Below, in pieces: positions 9,488 to 18,395 of a DNA stretch of 38,789 nucleotides. Source of the stretch: Gammaproteobacteria bacterium BRH_c0 (GTDB lineage: Bacteria > Pseudomonadota > Gammaproteobacteria > Pseudomonadales > Porticoccaceae); assembly GCA_000961645.1 (NCBI GenBank), contig LADM01000082.1, forward strand, positions 1-38,789, in the 5' to 3' direction. Each line of letters opens with the position of its first letter. The first letter of the stretch is position 1. The notes below the pieces were generated by a model. It did not search any database. It saw nothing but the letters and a program-made list of their open reading frames with translations, and was not told the origin of the DNA. The position numbers and the translations under genes were made by a program.

Positions 9488-10819
9488 ATGGCTAAACCTG
9501 GTGCTTTGCCAGCTGGCGCTACAAAAGGGTTAGGCGAGCTTTGGGCTCGCCTTCGCTTTTTGCTGCTTGCCATCATTATCTACCGCATCGGTACGCACAT
9601 ACCGGTGCCGGGGATTGATCCTGACCGGCTGGCCAGTTTGTTCAACCAGAACCAGGGTACTATCCTGGGGCTGTTTAACATGTTTTCCGGCGGCGCTCTT
9701 GAGCGCATGAGTATTCTGGCGCTCGGCATCATGCCGTATATCTCCGCTTCGATTATCATGCAGCTACTGACCGCGGTCACTCCGTCCCTGGAGCAGCTGA
9801 AGAAAGAAGGCGATGCAGGTCGCCGCAAGATCAGCCAGTACACGCGCTATGGCACTGTTGCTCTTGCCCTGGTTCAGGGTACAGGTATGGCGGTTGGACT
9901 TGCAGGCCAGGGGCTGGCGTATCTGCCTGACTTCAGCTTCTACGTCATTGCCATCGTGTCGCTGGTTACCGGTGCAGTCTTCATGATGTGGCTGGGTGAG
10001 CAGATTACAGAGCGCGGCATTGGCAACGGTATTTCGATGCTTATTTTCGCCGGTATCGTGGCGGGCTTGCCTGGCTCGATAGGACAGGCTTTTGAGTCAG
10101 CCAGACAGGGTGATTTGCATATTCTTGCCGTGCTGGTCATCGCCGTTCTTGCCGTCGCGGTGATTTATTTTGTGGTGTTTATCGAGCGCGGCCAGCGCCG
10201 GATAACGGTGAACTATGCCCAGCGTCAGCAGGGCCGCAAGGCCTACGGTGGCGCCCAGCAAAGCCACTTGCCACTTAAAGTGAATATGGCAGGCGTCATC
10301 CCGGCAATTTTTGCCAGCAGCCTGCTGCTGTTTCCGTCCACCATTGCCACCTGGTTTGGACAGGGCGCAGATGCGCCGGATTGGTTGCAGGATGTCGCCC
10401 TTTTCCTGGGGCCGGGTCAACCGCTGCATATATTGCTGTTTTCGGCGATGATTATTTTCTTCTGCTTCTTTTATACGGCGTTGATGTTCAACCCGAAAGA
10501 GATAGCCGATAACCTGAAAAAAGGTGGTGCTTATCTGCCGGGTATTCGCCCGGGAGAGCAGACCTCCAAGTATATCGACAGTGTGGTTACCAAGCTGACT
10601 GTTGTGGGAGCCAGCTACATTACTGCTGTCTGCTTGCTGCCCCAGTTTTTGAATGTCTATTTCAATGTGCCCTTTTATCTCGGGGGGACTTCACTGCTGA
10701 TCGCTGTGGTAGTGACGATGGATTTCATGGCTCAGGTTCAGTCTCATATGATGTCAAAGCAGTATGAATCGCTGATGAAAAAGGCCAATTTGAAAGGGTA
10801 TGGCGGTGGTATCCGCTAG
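9488..10819 (+). CDS. secY: Protein translocase subunit SecY
   Basis: A 443-residue channel subunit of the SecYEG translocase in the inner membrane. About ten hydrophobic helices can be read; the first lies near residues 18-36 ([20 protein letters not shown]). The conserved cytoplasmic loop [18 protein letters not shown] sits around residues 175-192. [20 protein letters not shown] and the C-terminal [13 protein letters not shown] are typical of bacterial SecY. As usual it lies between rplO and rpmJ in the spc operon. Confidence 0.98.
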   Translation: MAKPGALPAGATKGLGELWARLRFLLLAIIIYRIGTHIPVPGIDPDRLASLFNQNQGTILGLFNMFSGGALERMSILALGIMPYISASIIMQLLTAVTPSLEQLKKEGDAGRRKISQYTRYGTVALALVQGTGMAVGLAGQGLAYLPDFSFYVIAIVSLVTGAVFMMWLGEQITERGIGNGISMLIFAGIVAGLPGSIGQAFESARQGDLHILAVLVIAVLAVAVIYFVVFIERGQRRITVNYAQRQQGRKAYGGAQQSHLPLKVNMAGVIPAIFASSLLLFPSTIATWFGQGADAPDWLQDVALFLGPGQPLHILLFSAMIIFFCFFYTALMFNPKEIADNLKKGGAYLPGIRPGEQTSKYIDSVVTKLTVVGASYITAVCLLPQFLNVYFNVPFYLGGTSLLIAVVVTMDFMAQVQSHMMSKQYESLMKKANLKGYGGGIR

Positions 10820-10837
10820 CATTTGAGGTTTAATGAA

Positions 10838-10954
10838 ATGAAAGTACGTGCATCAGTTAAGAAAGTTTGCCGCAACTGCAAGATTATCAAGCGCAAGGGT
10901 GCCTTGCGGGTAATTTGCAGCGTTGAGCCGCGCCATAAACAGCGCCAGGGTTAA
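10838..10954 (+). CDS. rpmJ: 50S ribosomal protein bL36, zinc-binding form
   Basis: A 38-residue protein read directly from the sequence: it starts [20 protein letters not shown] and ends [10 protein letters not shown]. The four zinc ligands Cys11, Cys14, Cys27 and His33 are all present, so this is the zinc-containing (C+) form. It starts 18 bases after secY and is the last gene of the spc section. Confidence 0.97.
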   Translation: MKVRASVKKVCRNCKIIKRKGALRVICSVEPRHKQRQG

Positions 10955-10967
10955 TACCAGGCGACGA

Positions 10968-10996
10968 TTGATTTTTGTTGCTTTTGACGCTATGAT
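10968..10996 (+). promoter_or_regulatory. Likely internal promoter for the alpha section
   Basis: TTGATT (10968-10973) and TATGAT (10991-10996) are spaced by 17 bases in the 122-base gap between rpmJ and rpsM. Transcription would start near 11003, leaving a leader of about 74 nt. The leader includes a short hairpin, TTCACC-CTT-GGTGAA, at about 11020-11034. In E. coli the alpha operon leader is the S4 repression site; no clear match to that pseudoknot was established here. Confidence 0.65.
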
Positions 10997-11076
10997 CTTG
11001 CGCCTTTTTTCACCCTTGGTGAATTTGTGGCCACAGAGCTAGAAGGCAGTAACAGTAGACAATTGGAGTAGAACGA

Positions 11077-11433
11077 ATGGCCCGTATTTCCGGCGTCAAT
11101 ATACCTGATAACAAACATGCGGTGATTTCCCTCACCTATGTTTTCGGAGTAGGTCTTACCACCGCCAAGCAGATTTGTGCTGCGACAGGTGTTGCCGAAA
11201 ACACCAAGATATCTGCTCTCAGCGAAGAGCAGCTTGACGCCGTTCGCAACGAGGTCGCGAAACATACTGTTGAAGGTGACCTGCGCCGTGAAGTGAATAT
11301 GAGCATCAAGCGATTGATGGACCTCGGTTGCTACCGCGGTCTGCGTCATCGCAAAGGTCTCCCCTTGCGGGGTCAGCGTACGAAGACTAATGCGCGTACC
11401 CGCAAAGGTCCCCGTAAGCCAATCAAGCGTTAA
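11077..11433 (+). CDS. rpsM: 30S ribosomal protein uS13
   Basis: A 118-residue S13, in the head of the 30S subunit and forming bridges to the 50S. It starts [20 protein letters not shown] and has the basic tail [20 protein letters not shown], which contacts P-site tRNA. It opens the alpha section, with a good SD (TTGGAGTAG) nine bases before the ATG. Confidence 0.98.
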   Translation: MARISGVNIPDNKHAVISLTYVFGVGLTTAKQICAATGVAENTKISALSEEQLDAVRNEVAKHTVEGDLRREVNMSIKRLMDLGCYRGLRHRKGLPLRGQRTKTNARTRKGPRKPIKR

Positions 11434-11477
11434 TCTGATGCCAGTCCGCTGGCAAGTTGAGTGAACCAGGTAATTAT

Positions 11478-11870
11478 ATGGCCAAGACACCCACTAAAAC
11501 GACTCGCAAAAAAGCGAAGCGTACCGTTATTGACGGCATCGCCCATGTGCATGCCTCCTTTAATAACACAATCATTACCATCACCGACCGTCAGGGTAAC
11601 GCCCTGAGTTGGGCGACCTCTGGTGGTTCCGGTTTTCGTGGTTCCCGTAAAAGTACACCCTTTGCTGCCCAGGTAGCTGCCGAGAAGGCTGGTGTTGCTG
11701 CTCAGGAATATGGGTTGAAGAATCTGGACGTTCAGGTCAAAGGGCCTGGTCCTGGCCGCGAATCTGCAGTCAGAGCGCTCAACAATGCCGGCTTCAAGAT
11801 CACCAATATCACAGACGTGACGCCGATTCCGCACAACGGTTGCCGCCCGTCCAAGAAACGTCGCGTTTAA
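11478..11870 (+). CDS. rpsK: 30S ribosomal protein uS11
   Basis: A 130-residue S11 of the 30S platform. The frame is open from a TTG at 11457, but the ATG at 11478 gives the family-like start [17 protein letters not shown] and the usual length. [21 protein letters not shown] and [18 protein letters not shown] are diagnostic. Confidence 0.96.
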   Translation: MAKTPTKTTRKKAKRTVIDGIAHVHASFNNTIITITDRQGNALSWATSGGSGFRGSRKSTPFAAQVAAEKAGVAAQEYGLKNLDVQVKGPGPGRESAVRALNNAGFKITNITDVTPIPHNGCRPSKKRRV

Positions 11871-11885
11871 GAGGAACAGAAAACA

Positions 11886-12506
11886 ATGGCCAGATATTTA
11901 GGTCCGACCTGTAAGCTGTCCCGTCGTGAAGGAACCGATCTGTTCCTGAAGAGCGGTATCAGACCACTGGAATCCAAGTGTCGCGCTGAGAGCGCGCCAG
12001 GTCAGCACGGACAACGTCGTGGACGCTTGTCTGACTACGGTGTTCAGCTGCGTGAAAAGCAAAAAGTACGTCGTCTCTACGGTGTGCTCGAAAAGCAATT
12101 CCGCAACTACTACAAGCACGCTGCCCGTCGCAAGGGCGCCACGGGTGAAAACCTGTTGTTGCTGCTTGAAGGTCGTCTGGATAACGTTGTATACCGCATG
12201 GGTTACGCATCTACCCGCGCTGAAGCACGTCAACTGGTTTCCCACGGTTCCATCCTGGTGAATGGCAAGAAAGTGACCATTCCTTCCTACCAGGTAGAGC
12301 CGGGCAACGAAGTGAGTGTGCGTGAGAAATCCAAGAGCCAGTTGCGCATTCACTCTGCTGTACAGTTGGCAACCCAGCGCGGTTCTGTTGACTGGGTCGA
12401 CGTTGACGCCAGCAAGCTGGTTGGCATGTTCAAGCGCGCCCCGGACAGAAGTGAACTGCCAGCCGAAATCAATGAGAACCTCATTGTAGAGCTCTACTCC
12501 AAGTAA
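11886..12506 (+). CDS. rpsD: 30S ribosomal protein uS4
   Basis: A 206-residue S4, matching the E. coli length. It is an assembly initiator that also acts as the autogenous repressor of the alpha operon in E. coli. It starts [20 protein letters not shown] and has the S4 RNA-binding domain [20 protein letters not shown] followed by [13 protein letters not shown] (about residues 99-131). Confidence 0.98.
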   Translation: MARYLGPTCKLSRREGTDLFLKSGIRPLESKCRAESAPGQHGQRRGRLSDYGVQLREKQKVRRLYGVLEKQFRNYYKHAARRKGATGENLLLLLEGRLDNVVYRMGYASTRAEARQLVSHGSILVNGKKVTIPSYQVEPGNEVSVREKSKSQLRIHSAVQLATQRGSVDWVDVDASKLVGMFKRAPDRSELPAEINENLIVELYSK

Positions 12507-12553
12507 TTGGCAAGTAATCGGCAATTGTCAGGCACCACCAGACAGGTACTCGT

Positions 12554-13552
12554 ATGCAGACATCAGCGACAGATCTTCTTACACCACGCACAATTGACGT
12601 TACCATGCTGGGCGCCAACAGAGCGAAAGTGGTCCTGGAACCCCTCGAAAGGGGTTTTGGGCACACTCTGGGCAATGCCCTGCGCCGTATTCTTCTTTCT
12701 TCAATGCCCGGTTGTGCCATTGTCGAAGTTGAAATTGATGGCGTCGAGCATGAATACAGCACTATTGAAGGTGTTCAGCAGGATGTCATTGAGATTCTGC
12801 TGAACCTGAAAGGTGTTGCCCTTGTCATGCACAACAAGGATGAAAGCGAAGTGACCCTGAGTGTCAAAGGCCCCGGGGTTGTGACTGCTGCAGACATCCA
12901 GCATGACAGCAACATCGAGATCAGAACACCAGACCATTTCATTGCCAACATTACTGGTCAGTCACAATTGACCATGCGCATGAAGGTGATGCGTGGTCGT
13001 GGCTACCAGCCGGCAGATGCGCTCTATAGCGATGACGATGAAACTCGCTCTATTGGCCGTCTGCACCTGGATGCCAGCTTCAGCCCGGTATTGAAGGTCG
13101 CCTACGTGGTTGACAGCGCCCGTGTTGAGCAGCGTACCGATCTGGACAAGCTGATTCTCGATATCCAGACAAACGGAACGATCGATCCAGAAGAAGCCAT
13201 CCGTCGCGCTGCAACCATATTGCAGCAGCAACTGGCAGTCTTTGTTGATCTTGAGGGCGAGAAAAAGTCTGAGCCGGAGAAGAAGGAAGACGAAATTGAT
13301 CCTATCCTGCTGCGCCCGGTCGACGATCTCGAACTTACCGTACGTTCTGCTAACTGCCTCAAGGCCGAAAGCATTTACTATATCGGTGACCTGATCCAGC
13401 GCACGGAGGTTGAATTGCTCAAGACTCCGAACCTGGGCAAAAAGTCACTGACTGAAATCAAGGACGTGCTTGCATCTCGCGGCCTGTCCCTCGGTATGCG
13501 CCTCGAAAACTGGCCACCCGCCAGTCTTCGCAAGGATACTGAAAACGTTTGA
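12554..13552 (+). CDS. rpoA: RNA polymerase subunit alpha
   Basis: A 332-residue alpha subunit. The N-terminal domain, which dimerises and assembles the polymerase, shows [20 protein letters not shown]. After an acidic/basic linker (about residues 235-250, [15 protein letters not shown]) comes the C-terminal domain with [20 protein letters not shown], including the arginine that contacts UP elements and activators. Its place between rpsD and rplQ is universal in this group. Confidence 0.99.
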   Translation: MQTSATDLLTPRTIDVTMLGANRAKVVLEPLERGFGHTLGNALRRILLSSMPGCAIVEVEIDGVEHEYSTIEGVQQDVIEILLNLKGVALVMHNKDESEVTLSVKGPGVVTAADIQHDSNIEIRTPDHFIANITGQSQLTMRMKVMRGRGYQPADALYSDDDETRSIGRLHLDASFSPVLKVAYVVDSARVEQRTDLDKLILDIQTNGTIDPEEAIRRAATILQQQLAVFVDLEGEKKSEPEKKEDEIDPILLRPVDDLELTVRSANCLKAESIYYIGDLIQRTEVELLKTPNLGKKSLTEIKDVLASRGLSLGMRLENWPPASLRKDTENV

Positions 13553-13615
13553 TTGTCGCCGTCGGCGGCTAATTAGAAACATTGCTGTGAGAGCAACCGT
13601 TTAAGGAATATTACT

Positions 13616-14011
13616 ATGCGTCATCGATACAGTGGTCGCAAACTCAACAAGACCGGTACCCACCGCAGGGCCATGTTTCGCAACATGACTGCCTCACTGG
13701 TTGAGCACGAAGTTATCAGAACTACCCTGCCAAAAGCCAAGGAACTGCGGAGCTTTGCCGAGCCGCTGATCACCCTGGCGAAGTCTGACAGTGTGGCCAA
13801 TCGCCGTCTGGCGTTCAGCCGTCTGCGCAGCAAGGAAGCGGTAGGCAAGCTGTTTACCAACCTGGGTCCCCGCTATGACCAGCGCCCCGGTGGCTATATC
13901 CGCATTCTCAAGTGCGGATTCAGAACCGGTGACAATGCTCCCATGGCCTATGTAGAGCTGGTTGATCGCCCTGCAGCTGAAGCCGGTAGTGAAGTCAAAG
14001 ACGTCGATTAA
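13616..14011 (+). CDS. rplQ: 50S ribosomal protein bL17
   Basis: A 131-residue L17 starting [20 protein letters not shown], with [20 protein letters not shown] and [20 protein letters not shown] as conserved parts. It is the last gene of the super-operon. Its TAA stop lies inside a 20-bp palindrome and is followed by a strong terminator. Confidence 0.98.
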   Translation: MRHRYSGRKLNKTGTHRRAMFRNMTASLVEHEVIRTTLPKAKELRSFAEPLITLAKSDSVANRRLAFSRLRSKEAVGKLFTNLGPRYDQRPGGYIRILKCGFRTGDNAPMAYVELVDRPAAEAGSEVKDVD

Positions 14012-14019
14012 TCGACGTC
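14000..14019. repeat. 20-bp perfect palindrome across the rplQ stop
   Basis: GACGTCGATT followed by its exact reverse complement AATCGACGTC, with no spacer; the rplQ stop codon TAA (14009-14011) lies at the centre. It ends one base before the terminator stem. It may strengthen termination or mRNA protection, or may be chance; no protein site is known to match. Confidence 0.6.
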
Positions 14020-14020
14020 A

Positions 14021-14060
14021 GGCATAAAAAAACCAGGGTTTTCCCTGGTTTTTTTATGCC
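14021..14060. terminator. Bidirectional terminator between rplQ and apaH
   Basis: A perfect 18-bp inverted repeat (14021-14038 with 14043-14060) around a TTTT loop. Its GC core CCAGGG/CCCTGG is flanked by A and T runs of seven, so it can act as an intrinsic terminator on both strands. It separates the convergent ribosomal super-operon and the lptD-apaH operon. Confidence 0.95.
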
Positions 14061-14083
14061 TGATATTTATCTGGTCTGAAGTA

Positions 14084-14929
14084 TCAGGAACCATGTTCCA
14101 GATGCGCGCCGCTGTGATTGCGAATATTTTTGCAGCTCACATGTTTATAGGCTTTCGTTTCCAGGCACAAAAGCCGTAACCGTCCGCCCCACACACAGCC
14201 TGTGTCCAGGGGGTAGAGGTGAGAGCGGCGTGTAGTACCGTTCAGTGCAGCCCAGTGACCAAAGACAATGTTGTCTTCATTGGCCTTGCGGTTTGAATGG
14301 CTGAACCAGGGAGCAAATCCCTTGGGAGCAGTGGCTGGCCCCATCTTGCTCTGCAATTCCAGGCGTCCGTTGCGGTCGCAAAAGCGCATACGGGTAAAGT
14401 AATTGGTAATCACCCGCCAACGATCCGCGCCTTCGAGCTCCTTGTCCCAGATATCCGGCTGGTTGCCGTACATTGTGCTGAGTAATTGGCCGGGCTGTTC
14501 ACTGTGGAGAACGGTTTCTACTTCCGCTGCGCGCTTGAGTGCCTTTCTAATCGACCACTGTGGCGGTATGCCGGCATGGACCAGAGTGAATCCCTGCTCG
14601 GAAATCACCAGCGGATGATGACGCAGCCATTCCAGCAAGTCATCGCGGTCCGGCGCGTTGAGAATATCCTGGAGTGTGTCTTTCTGCGACGGAGAGCGGT
14701 GACCACGGGCCAGCGCTAACAGATGCAAATCGTGGTTACCCAAAACAGTGCGAAAGCTGCTGCCGAGATTTTTACAAAAACGCAGTGTTTCCAGGGAGCT
14801 GGGGCCACGGTTAACCAGGTCGCCGACGGCCCACAGCTGATCGCGGCCGGGCTGAAAGCCCGCATTATCGAGTAGCTTTTCCAGGCAGCTCAGGCAGCCT
14901 TGAAGGTCGCCGACGGCGTAAATGGCCAA
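14084..14929 (-). CDS. apaH: Diadenosine tetraphosphatase ApaH
   Basis: A 281-residue symmetrical Ap4A hydrolase, which splits Ap4A (and decaps Np4-capped RNA in E. coli). Metallophosphoesterase motifs follow in order: GDLQG (about residue 7), GDLVNRGP (about 37) and GNHD (about 64). A histidine-rich C-terminal half follows, with VHAGIPP and VFGHWAA. The start codon is TTG at 14929, preceded by GGAG eight bases upstream; it gives MAIYAVGDLQGC, the Pseudomonas-type N-terminus. It is the last gene of its operon, 15 bases after apaG. Confidence 0.96.
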   Translation of the reverse strand: MAIYAVGDLQGCLSCLEKLLDNAGFQPGRDQLWAVGDLVNRGPSSLETLRFCKNLGSSFRTVLGNHDLHLLALARGHRSPSQKDTLQDILNAPDRDDLLEWLRHHPLVISEQGFTLVHAGIPPQWSIRKALKRAAEVETVLHSEQPGQLLSTMYGNQPDIWDKELEGADRWRVITNYFTRMRFCDRNGRLELQSKMGPATAPKGFAPWFSHSNRKANEDNIVFGHWAALNGTTRRSHLYPLDTGCVWGGRLRLLCLETKAYKHVSCKNIRNHSGAHLEHGS

Positions 14930-14944
14930 AAGCTTTTCTCCAAT

Positions 14945-15319
14945 TCAGTTTATGGCGCCTGGAATTGCCAACAGGAAGGGCGCGATGGGCGCATCAAACA
15001 TACTGCCATCCTCGCGCTTCATTTGATAGGCGCCCTGCATGGTGCCTACGGGTGTGTCGAGCACCACGCCGCTGGTGTAGGTAAAATCATGGCCGGGGGC
15101 AATGGTCGGCTGCTGGCCGATAACGCCATCGCCATGCACATCCTGGCGCTTCTGGTCCGCATCCATGATGACCCAGTGGCGGCTGATCAGTGTCACAGGT
15201 TCAGTGCCGAGATTACTGATGGTTATGGTGTAGGAAAAGGCATATTGGCCTCTGTCGGGGCGCGACTGGTCGCCCAGATAGAGGGTTTGGACCTGGATAT
15301 CTACCGGATTAGTGCTCAT
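14945..15319 (-). CDS. apaG: ApaG family protein
   Basis: A 124-residue ApaG domain protein with a fibronectin-III-like fold. Conserved segments are PVTLISRHWVIMDADQKRQD and GVVLDTPVGTMQGAYQM. Biochemical function is poorly known, although the gene is linked to divalent cation tolerance in enterobacteria. The frame is open much further upstream, inside rsmA, but the ATG at 15319 gives the family start and an 11-base overlap with the end of rsmA, as expected in this operon. Confidence 0.95.
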   Translation of the reverse strand: MSTNPVDIQVQTLYLGDQSRPDRGQYAFSYTITISNLGTEPVTLISRHWVIMDADQKRQDVHGDGVIGQQPTIAPGHDFTYTSGVVLDTPVGTMQGAYQMKREDGSMFDAPIAPFLLAIPGAIN

Positions 15320-16109
15320 GTTGGTGTGCCAGCTGGTTGCTGAGGTCGACGAATTCCCGCAGGCTAAGTGTCTCGGGGCGACGGCCAAGGTCAAAGGGCA
15401 GTGATTCAACATCATAGCTGCCCGACAACTGCTTGAGATTGTTGCGCAGGGTTTTACGCCGCTGCTGGAAACATAACTTGACGAGATTATTAAACAACTC
15501 CGGGTCGTCAGCCTGGAGTGGTTTGCGATGGTAGGGGGCGAGCCGCACAATGGCGGAATCCACCTTGGGCGCTGGAAAAAAAGACTCCGGCGGCACATCA
15601 AAGAGAAAATCTACCTTGCAGTGATACTGCACAATAATGCTCAAGCGGCCGTATACCTTGGTGCCGGGTTCCGCCGCCATGCGCTCAACCACTTCCCGCT
15701 GGAGCATAAAGTGCATATCAGTAATCAGCGCCTGATAGGACAGCAAATGGAATATCAACGGTGTCGAGATGTTGTAGGGCAGGTTGCCAACGATGCGCAG
15801 TGGGCCGCGTGTATTGAGAGTGGAGAAATCGAATTTCAGGGCGTCCTGCTGGATCAGATTGAAATCATTGTGGTGGGCAAATTTGCGCGCCAGTAGCTGT
15901 TCCAGATCGCGGTCGAGCTCAATGGCGGTGAGGCCAGGGTTGCGCTCCAGCAGCGGCGCCGTCAGTGCTCCCTGACCGGGTCCGATCTCGATGAGATTGT
16001 CTGCTGGCTTGGGGTTAATGGCAGAAATAATCTTGGCGATGATTCCTTCGTCGACCAGAAAATTCTGGCCAAAGCGCTTGCGGGCACGGTGATTGGAAAG
16101 TTCTGTCAT
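15309..16109 (-). CDS. rsmA: 16S rRNA dimethyladenosine transferase RsmA (KsgA)
   Basis: A 266-residue S-adenosylmethionine-dependent enzyme that dimethylates two adjacent adenosines in helix 45 of 16S rRNA late in 30S assembly. It has [11 protein letters not shown] at the start and the SAM-binding motif [12 protein letters not shown] (about residues 39-50). The catalytic NLPYNIS motif lies near residue 109. Its absence in other bacteria gives kasugamycin resistance. It overlaps pdxA by four bases. Confidence 0.98.
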   Translation of the reverse strand: MTELSNHRARKRFGQNFLVDEGIIAKIISAINPKPADNLIEIGPGQGALTAPLLERNPGLTAIELDRDLEQLLARKFAHHNDFNLIQQDALKFDFSTLNTRGPLRIVGNLPYNISTPLIFHLLSYQALITDMHFMLQREVVERMAAEPGTKVYGRLSIIVQYHCKVDFLFDVPPESFFPAPKVDSAIVRLAPYHRKPLQADDPELFNNLVKLCFQQRRKTLRNNLKQLSGSYDVESLPFDLGRRPETLSLREFVDLSNQLAHQHEH

Positions 16110-17089
16110 GGAGCGGCGCTGCTGTTCTTCATGGTTCGGGCCATGGTGAGGGCGTACTCGATTGCGGTGGAGAGACTGCCGGGATCAGCTGTTCCGCTGC
16201 CAGCGAGGTCAAGTGCGGTGCCGTGATCGACGGAGGTACGAATTATGGGAAGCCCGAGAGTAATATTCACTGCGGCGCCGAAACCCTTGTACTTGAGTAC
16301 CGGAAGCCCCTGGTCGTGGTACATGGCCAGTACCGCATCGCAGTGCTGCAGGTATTTGGGCGTGAACAGGGTATCTGCTGGCAGGGGACCAACGGCGTTA
16401 ATGCCACGGGCGCGGCAGGCCTCGAGAGCGGGAATAATGGTATCGATCTCCTCGCGGCCAAGGTGACCGCTTTCACCAGCGTGGGGGTTGAGTCCGCACA
16501 CCAAGATGCGTGGATCGCTGATGCCAAAACGCGCCCGCAATTCACTCGCCACAATGCTGAGAACCTCGATCAGCAATTCCCCGGTGATCGCCCCCGGCAC
16601 CGCCGAGAGCGGCAAATGTGTCGTTGCCAGGGCTACCCGCAAACCCTCCGTGGCCAGCATCATCACGACCCTGGGGGTTGCCGTGTACTGCGCCAGAAAC
16701 TCGGTGTGGCCGCTGAAGGCAATACCCGCTTCATTGATAACAGCCTTGTTTACCGGCCCCGTGACCAGGGCCTGACACTGGCCCTTGAGCGTGTCCTGTA
16801 GAGCGCGCTCCAGAGTGTTCAGAACATAGGAGGCGTTGGCAGGGTCAAGTACGCCGGGTTGAGGTTTGCGGGCAGCCGCGACTGGTTGAATTGCCAGTTC
16901 GCCAGCATCAAGTGATTGCCTGCCAGGGGGCCGCAATGACAGTGGCAAACCGAGTAATCTGGCCCGTTCGAGCAGCATCTCCGGGTCGGCATAGGCCACC
17001 AGTTCGCAGGGTACGGGCTTTTGCACCAGCTGGATCAGCAGGTCCGGGCCGATCCCGGCCGGTTCGCCGGGGGTCACCGCAAGTCGCAT
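16106..17089 (-). CDS. pdxA: 4-hydroxythreonine-4-phosphate dehydrogenase PdxA
   Basis: A 327-residue enzyme of the DXP-dependent pyridoxal phosphate pathway that oxidises 4-phosphohydroxy-L-threonine with [16 protein letters not shown] opens the protein. Metal-binding and substrate segments include ISEx-type [33 protein letters not shown] and [15 protein letters not shown]. It needs deoxyxylulose phosphate downstream in the pathway, and the dxs gene that makes this lies in the same window (26659-28593). It starts one base after the surA stop. Confidence 0.97.
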   Translation of the reverse strand: MRLAVTPGEPAGIGPDLLIQLVQKPVPCELVAYADPEMLLERARLLGLPLSLRPPGRQSLDAGELAIQPVAAARKPQPGVLDPANASYVLNTLERALQDTLKGQCQALVTGPVNKAVINEAGIAFSGHTEFLAQYTATPRVVMMLATEGLRVALATTHLPLSAVPGAITGELLIEVLSIVASELRARFGISDPRILVCGLNPHAGESGHLGREEIDTIIPALEACRARGINAVGPLPADTLFTPKYLQHCDAVLAMYHDQGLPVLKYKGFGAAVNITLGLPIIRTSVDHGTALDLAGSGTADPGSLSTAIEYALTMARTMKNSSAAP

Positions 17090-17090
17090 A

Positions 17091-18392
17091 TCAGGACTTG
17101 ATGTCTACAAAGGCTTCGTCGCGAATTTCCTGGAGCCAGATTTGCAGTTCGGAGTCAAACTTGCGCTGGCGCAGGATATTCTCCGCCTGGCTGCGCTTGA
17201 TCTCCTCGCTGAAATCCTGGTCGCGGCGCTCGGTCACTTCGAGGATGTGCCAGCCAAAGGTGGTGCGGAAAGGTTCCGATACGGTGTTGAGTGCGACATT
17301 GTTCAGCACCTGGTCAAATTCGGGAACAAATTTTCCCGGAAGGGACCAGCCCACATCGCCGCCGTTCAGCGCAGAACCGAGATCTTCGGAGTGTGCCTTG
17401 GCCATGTCGGCGAATGTTTCCTTGCCGGAGCGGATGCTGTCGGCGATGGCGGCAATCTCGGTGTAGGTATCCTCGTCATTGCGGATTTCATTGGGCTTGA
17501 GGAGGATGTGGCGCACCTTGCTTTGCTGGATCATTTGCAGGTCGCCACCGCGCTTGTCATAGAGCTTGAGGATATGCAGCCCGGCGTTGCTGCGCACGGG
17601 TTGGGTTACCTGGCCCGGCTCCAGTTCGCTCACGGCGGGGATCAATACTTCCGGTAGCTGGGCAATCTTGCGCCAGCCGAGGTCGCCGCCCTGCAGCGCA
17701 CTCTGGTCGCCGGAGTGGGCAATGGCGAGGCTGCGGAAGTCTTCACCCTGGGCCAGCCGCTCAATCAGCATGGCCGCTTTCTCATTGGCGGCCTCCACCT
17801 CTTCACGGCTGGCGGCGGAGGAAAGGGGGATCAGGATATTGCCGAGATTGACATCGGGCGAGGTCCAGGTGCGACCTTCTTCCGAGGCCAGGAAGTTTTC
17901 GATTTCCTGCTCGGAGATAAAAATACGGCGATTGACCTGGGCCTGTTGCACCCGGGTGACAAGCATCTCGGTGCGCAGCTGTTCCTTGAGATCGGCGATG
18001 CTGAGCCCTTCCTTTTCAATGTCGGAGAGGAACTGCTCGGTGGTCATATTCTGACCTGCGGCAATACTGGTGATTGCGCTGTTCAGCTCCTCGTCACTGA
18101 TGCGGACACTGGCGCGGCGCGCCATTTCCAGCTGGATACGCTCGAGGATCAGTCGATCCAGAACCTGGGGAACCAATACCTCAGTGGGCGGAGGCTCAGT
18201 GCCAGATTCTTCGATGCGCTGATAAATGGCCTTGACGCGATCATTGAGCTCACTGGTCATGACCACATCGTTATCAACGATGGCGGCGATGCTGTCGAGC
18301 AGCTGTACCTGGCCGAGGGCGGCGCTGGCGCAGAGGGCCAGGGGAAGGACCGGGAGCAGGTTTCTTGCGTGTTTTATAAGAGTTGCAAACAT
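17091..18392 (-). CDS. surA: Periplasmic chaperone and peptidyl-prolyl isomerase SurA
   Basis: A 433-residue periplasmic chaperone for outer membrane proteins. A signal peptide is evident (hydrophobic [16 protein letters not shown], likely cleavage before QVQLL). An N-terminal chaperone domain follows, then two parvulin domains. The first lies at about residues 173-275 ([20 protein letters not shown]), the second at about 285-385 ([20 protein letters not shown]). A short C-terminal helix completes the core. It lies three bases after lptD, whose product is a SurA-dependent client in E. coli. Confidence 0.97.
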   Translation of the reverse strand: MFATLIKHARNLLPVLPLALCASAALGQVQLLDSIAAIVDNDVVMTSELNDRVKAIYQRIEESGTEPPPTEVLVPQVLDRLILERIQLEMARRASVRISDEELNSAITSIAAGQNMTTEQFLSDIEKEGLSIADLKEQLRTEMLVTRVQQAQVNRRIFISEQEIENFLASEEGRTWTSPDVNLGNILIPLSSAASREEVEAANEKAAMLIERLAQGEDFRSLAIAHSGDQSALQGGDLGWRKIAQLPEVLIPAVSELEPGQVTQPVRSNAGLHILKLYDKRGGDLQMIQQSKVRHILLKPNEIRNDEDTYTEIAAIADSIRSGKETFADMAKAHSEDLGSALNGGDVGWSLPGKFVPEFDQVLNNVALNTVSEPFRTTFGWHILEVTERRDQDFSEEIKRSQAENILRQRKFDSELQIWLQEIRDEAFVDIKS

Positions 18393-18395
18393 GAA

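Noticed and set aside
15320-15601. N-terminal extension of apaG into rsmA
   Set aside because: It would duplicate coding in rsmA; the ATG at 15319 gives the normal ApaG length and start.
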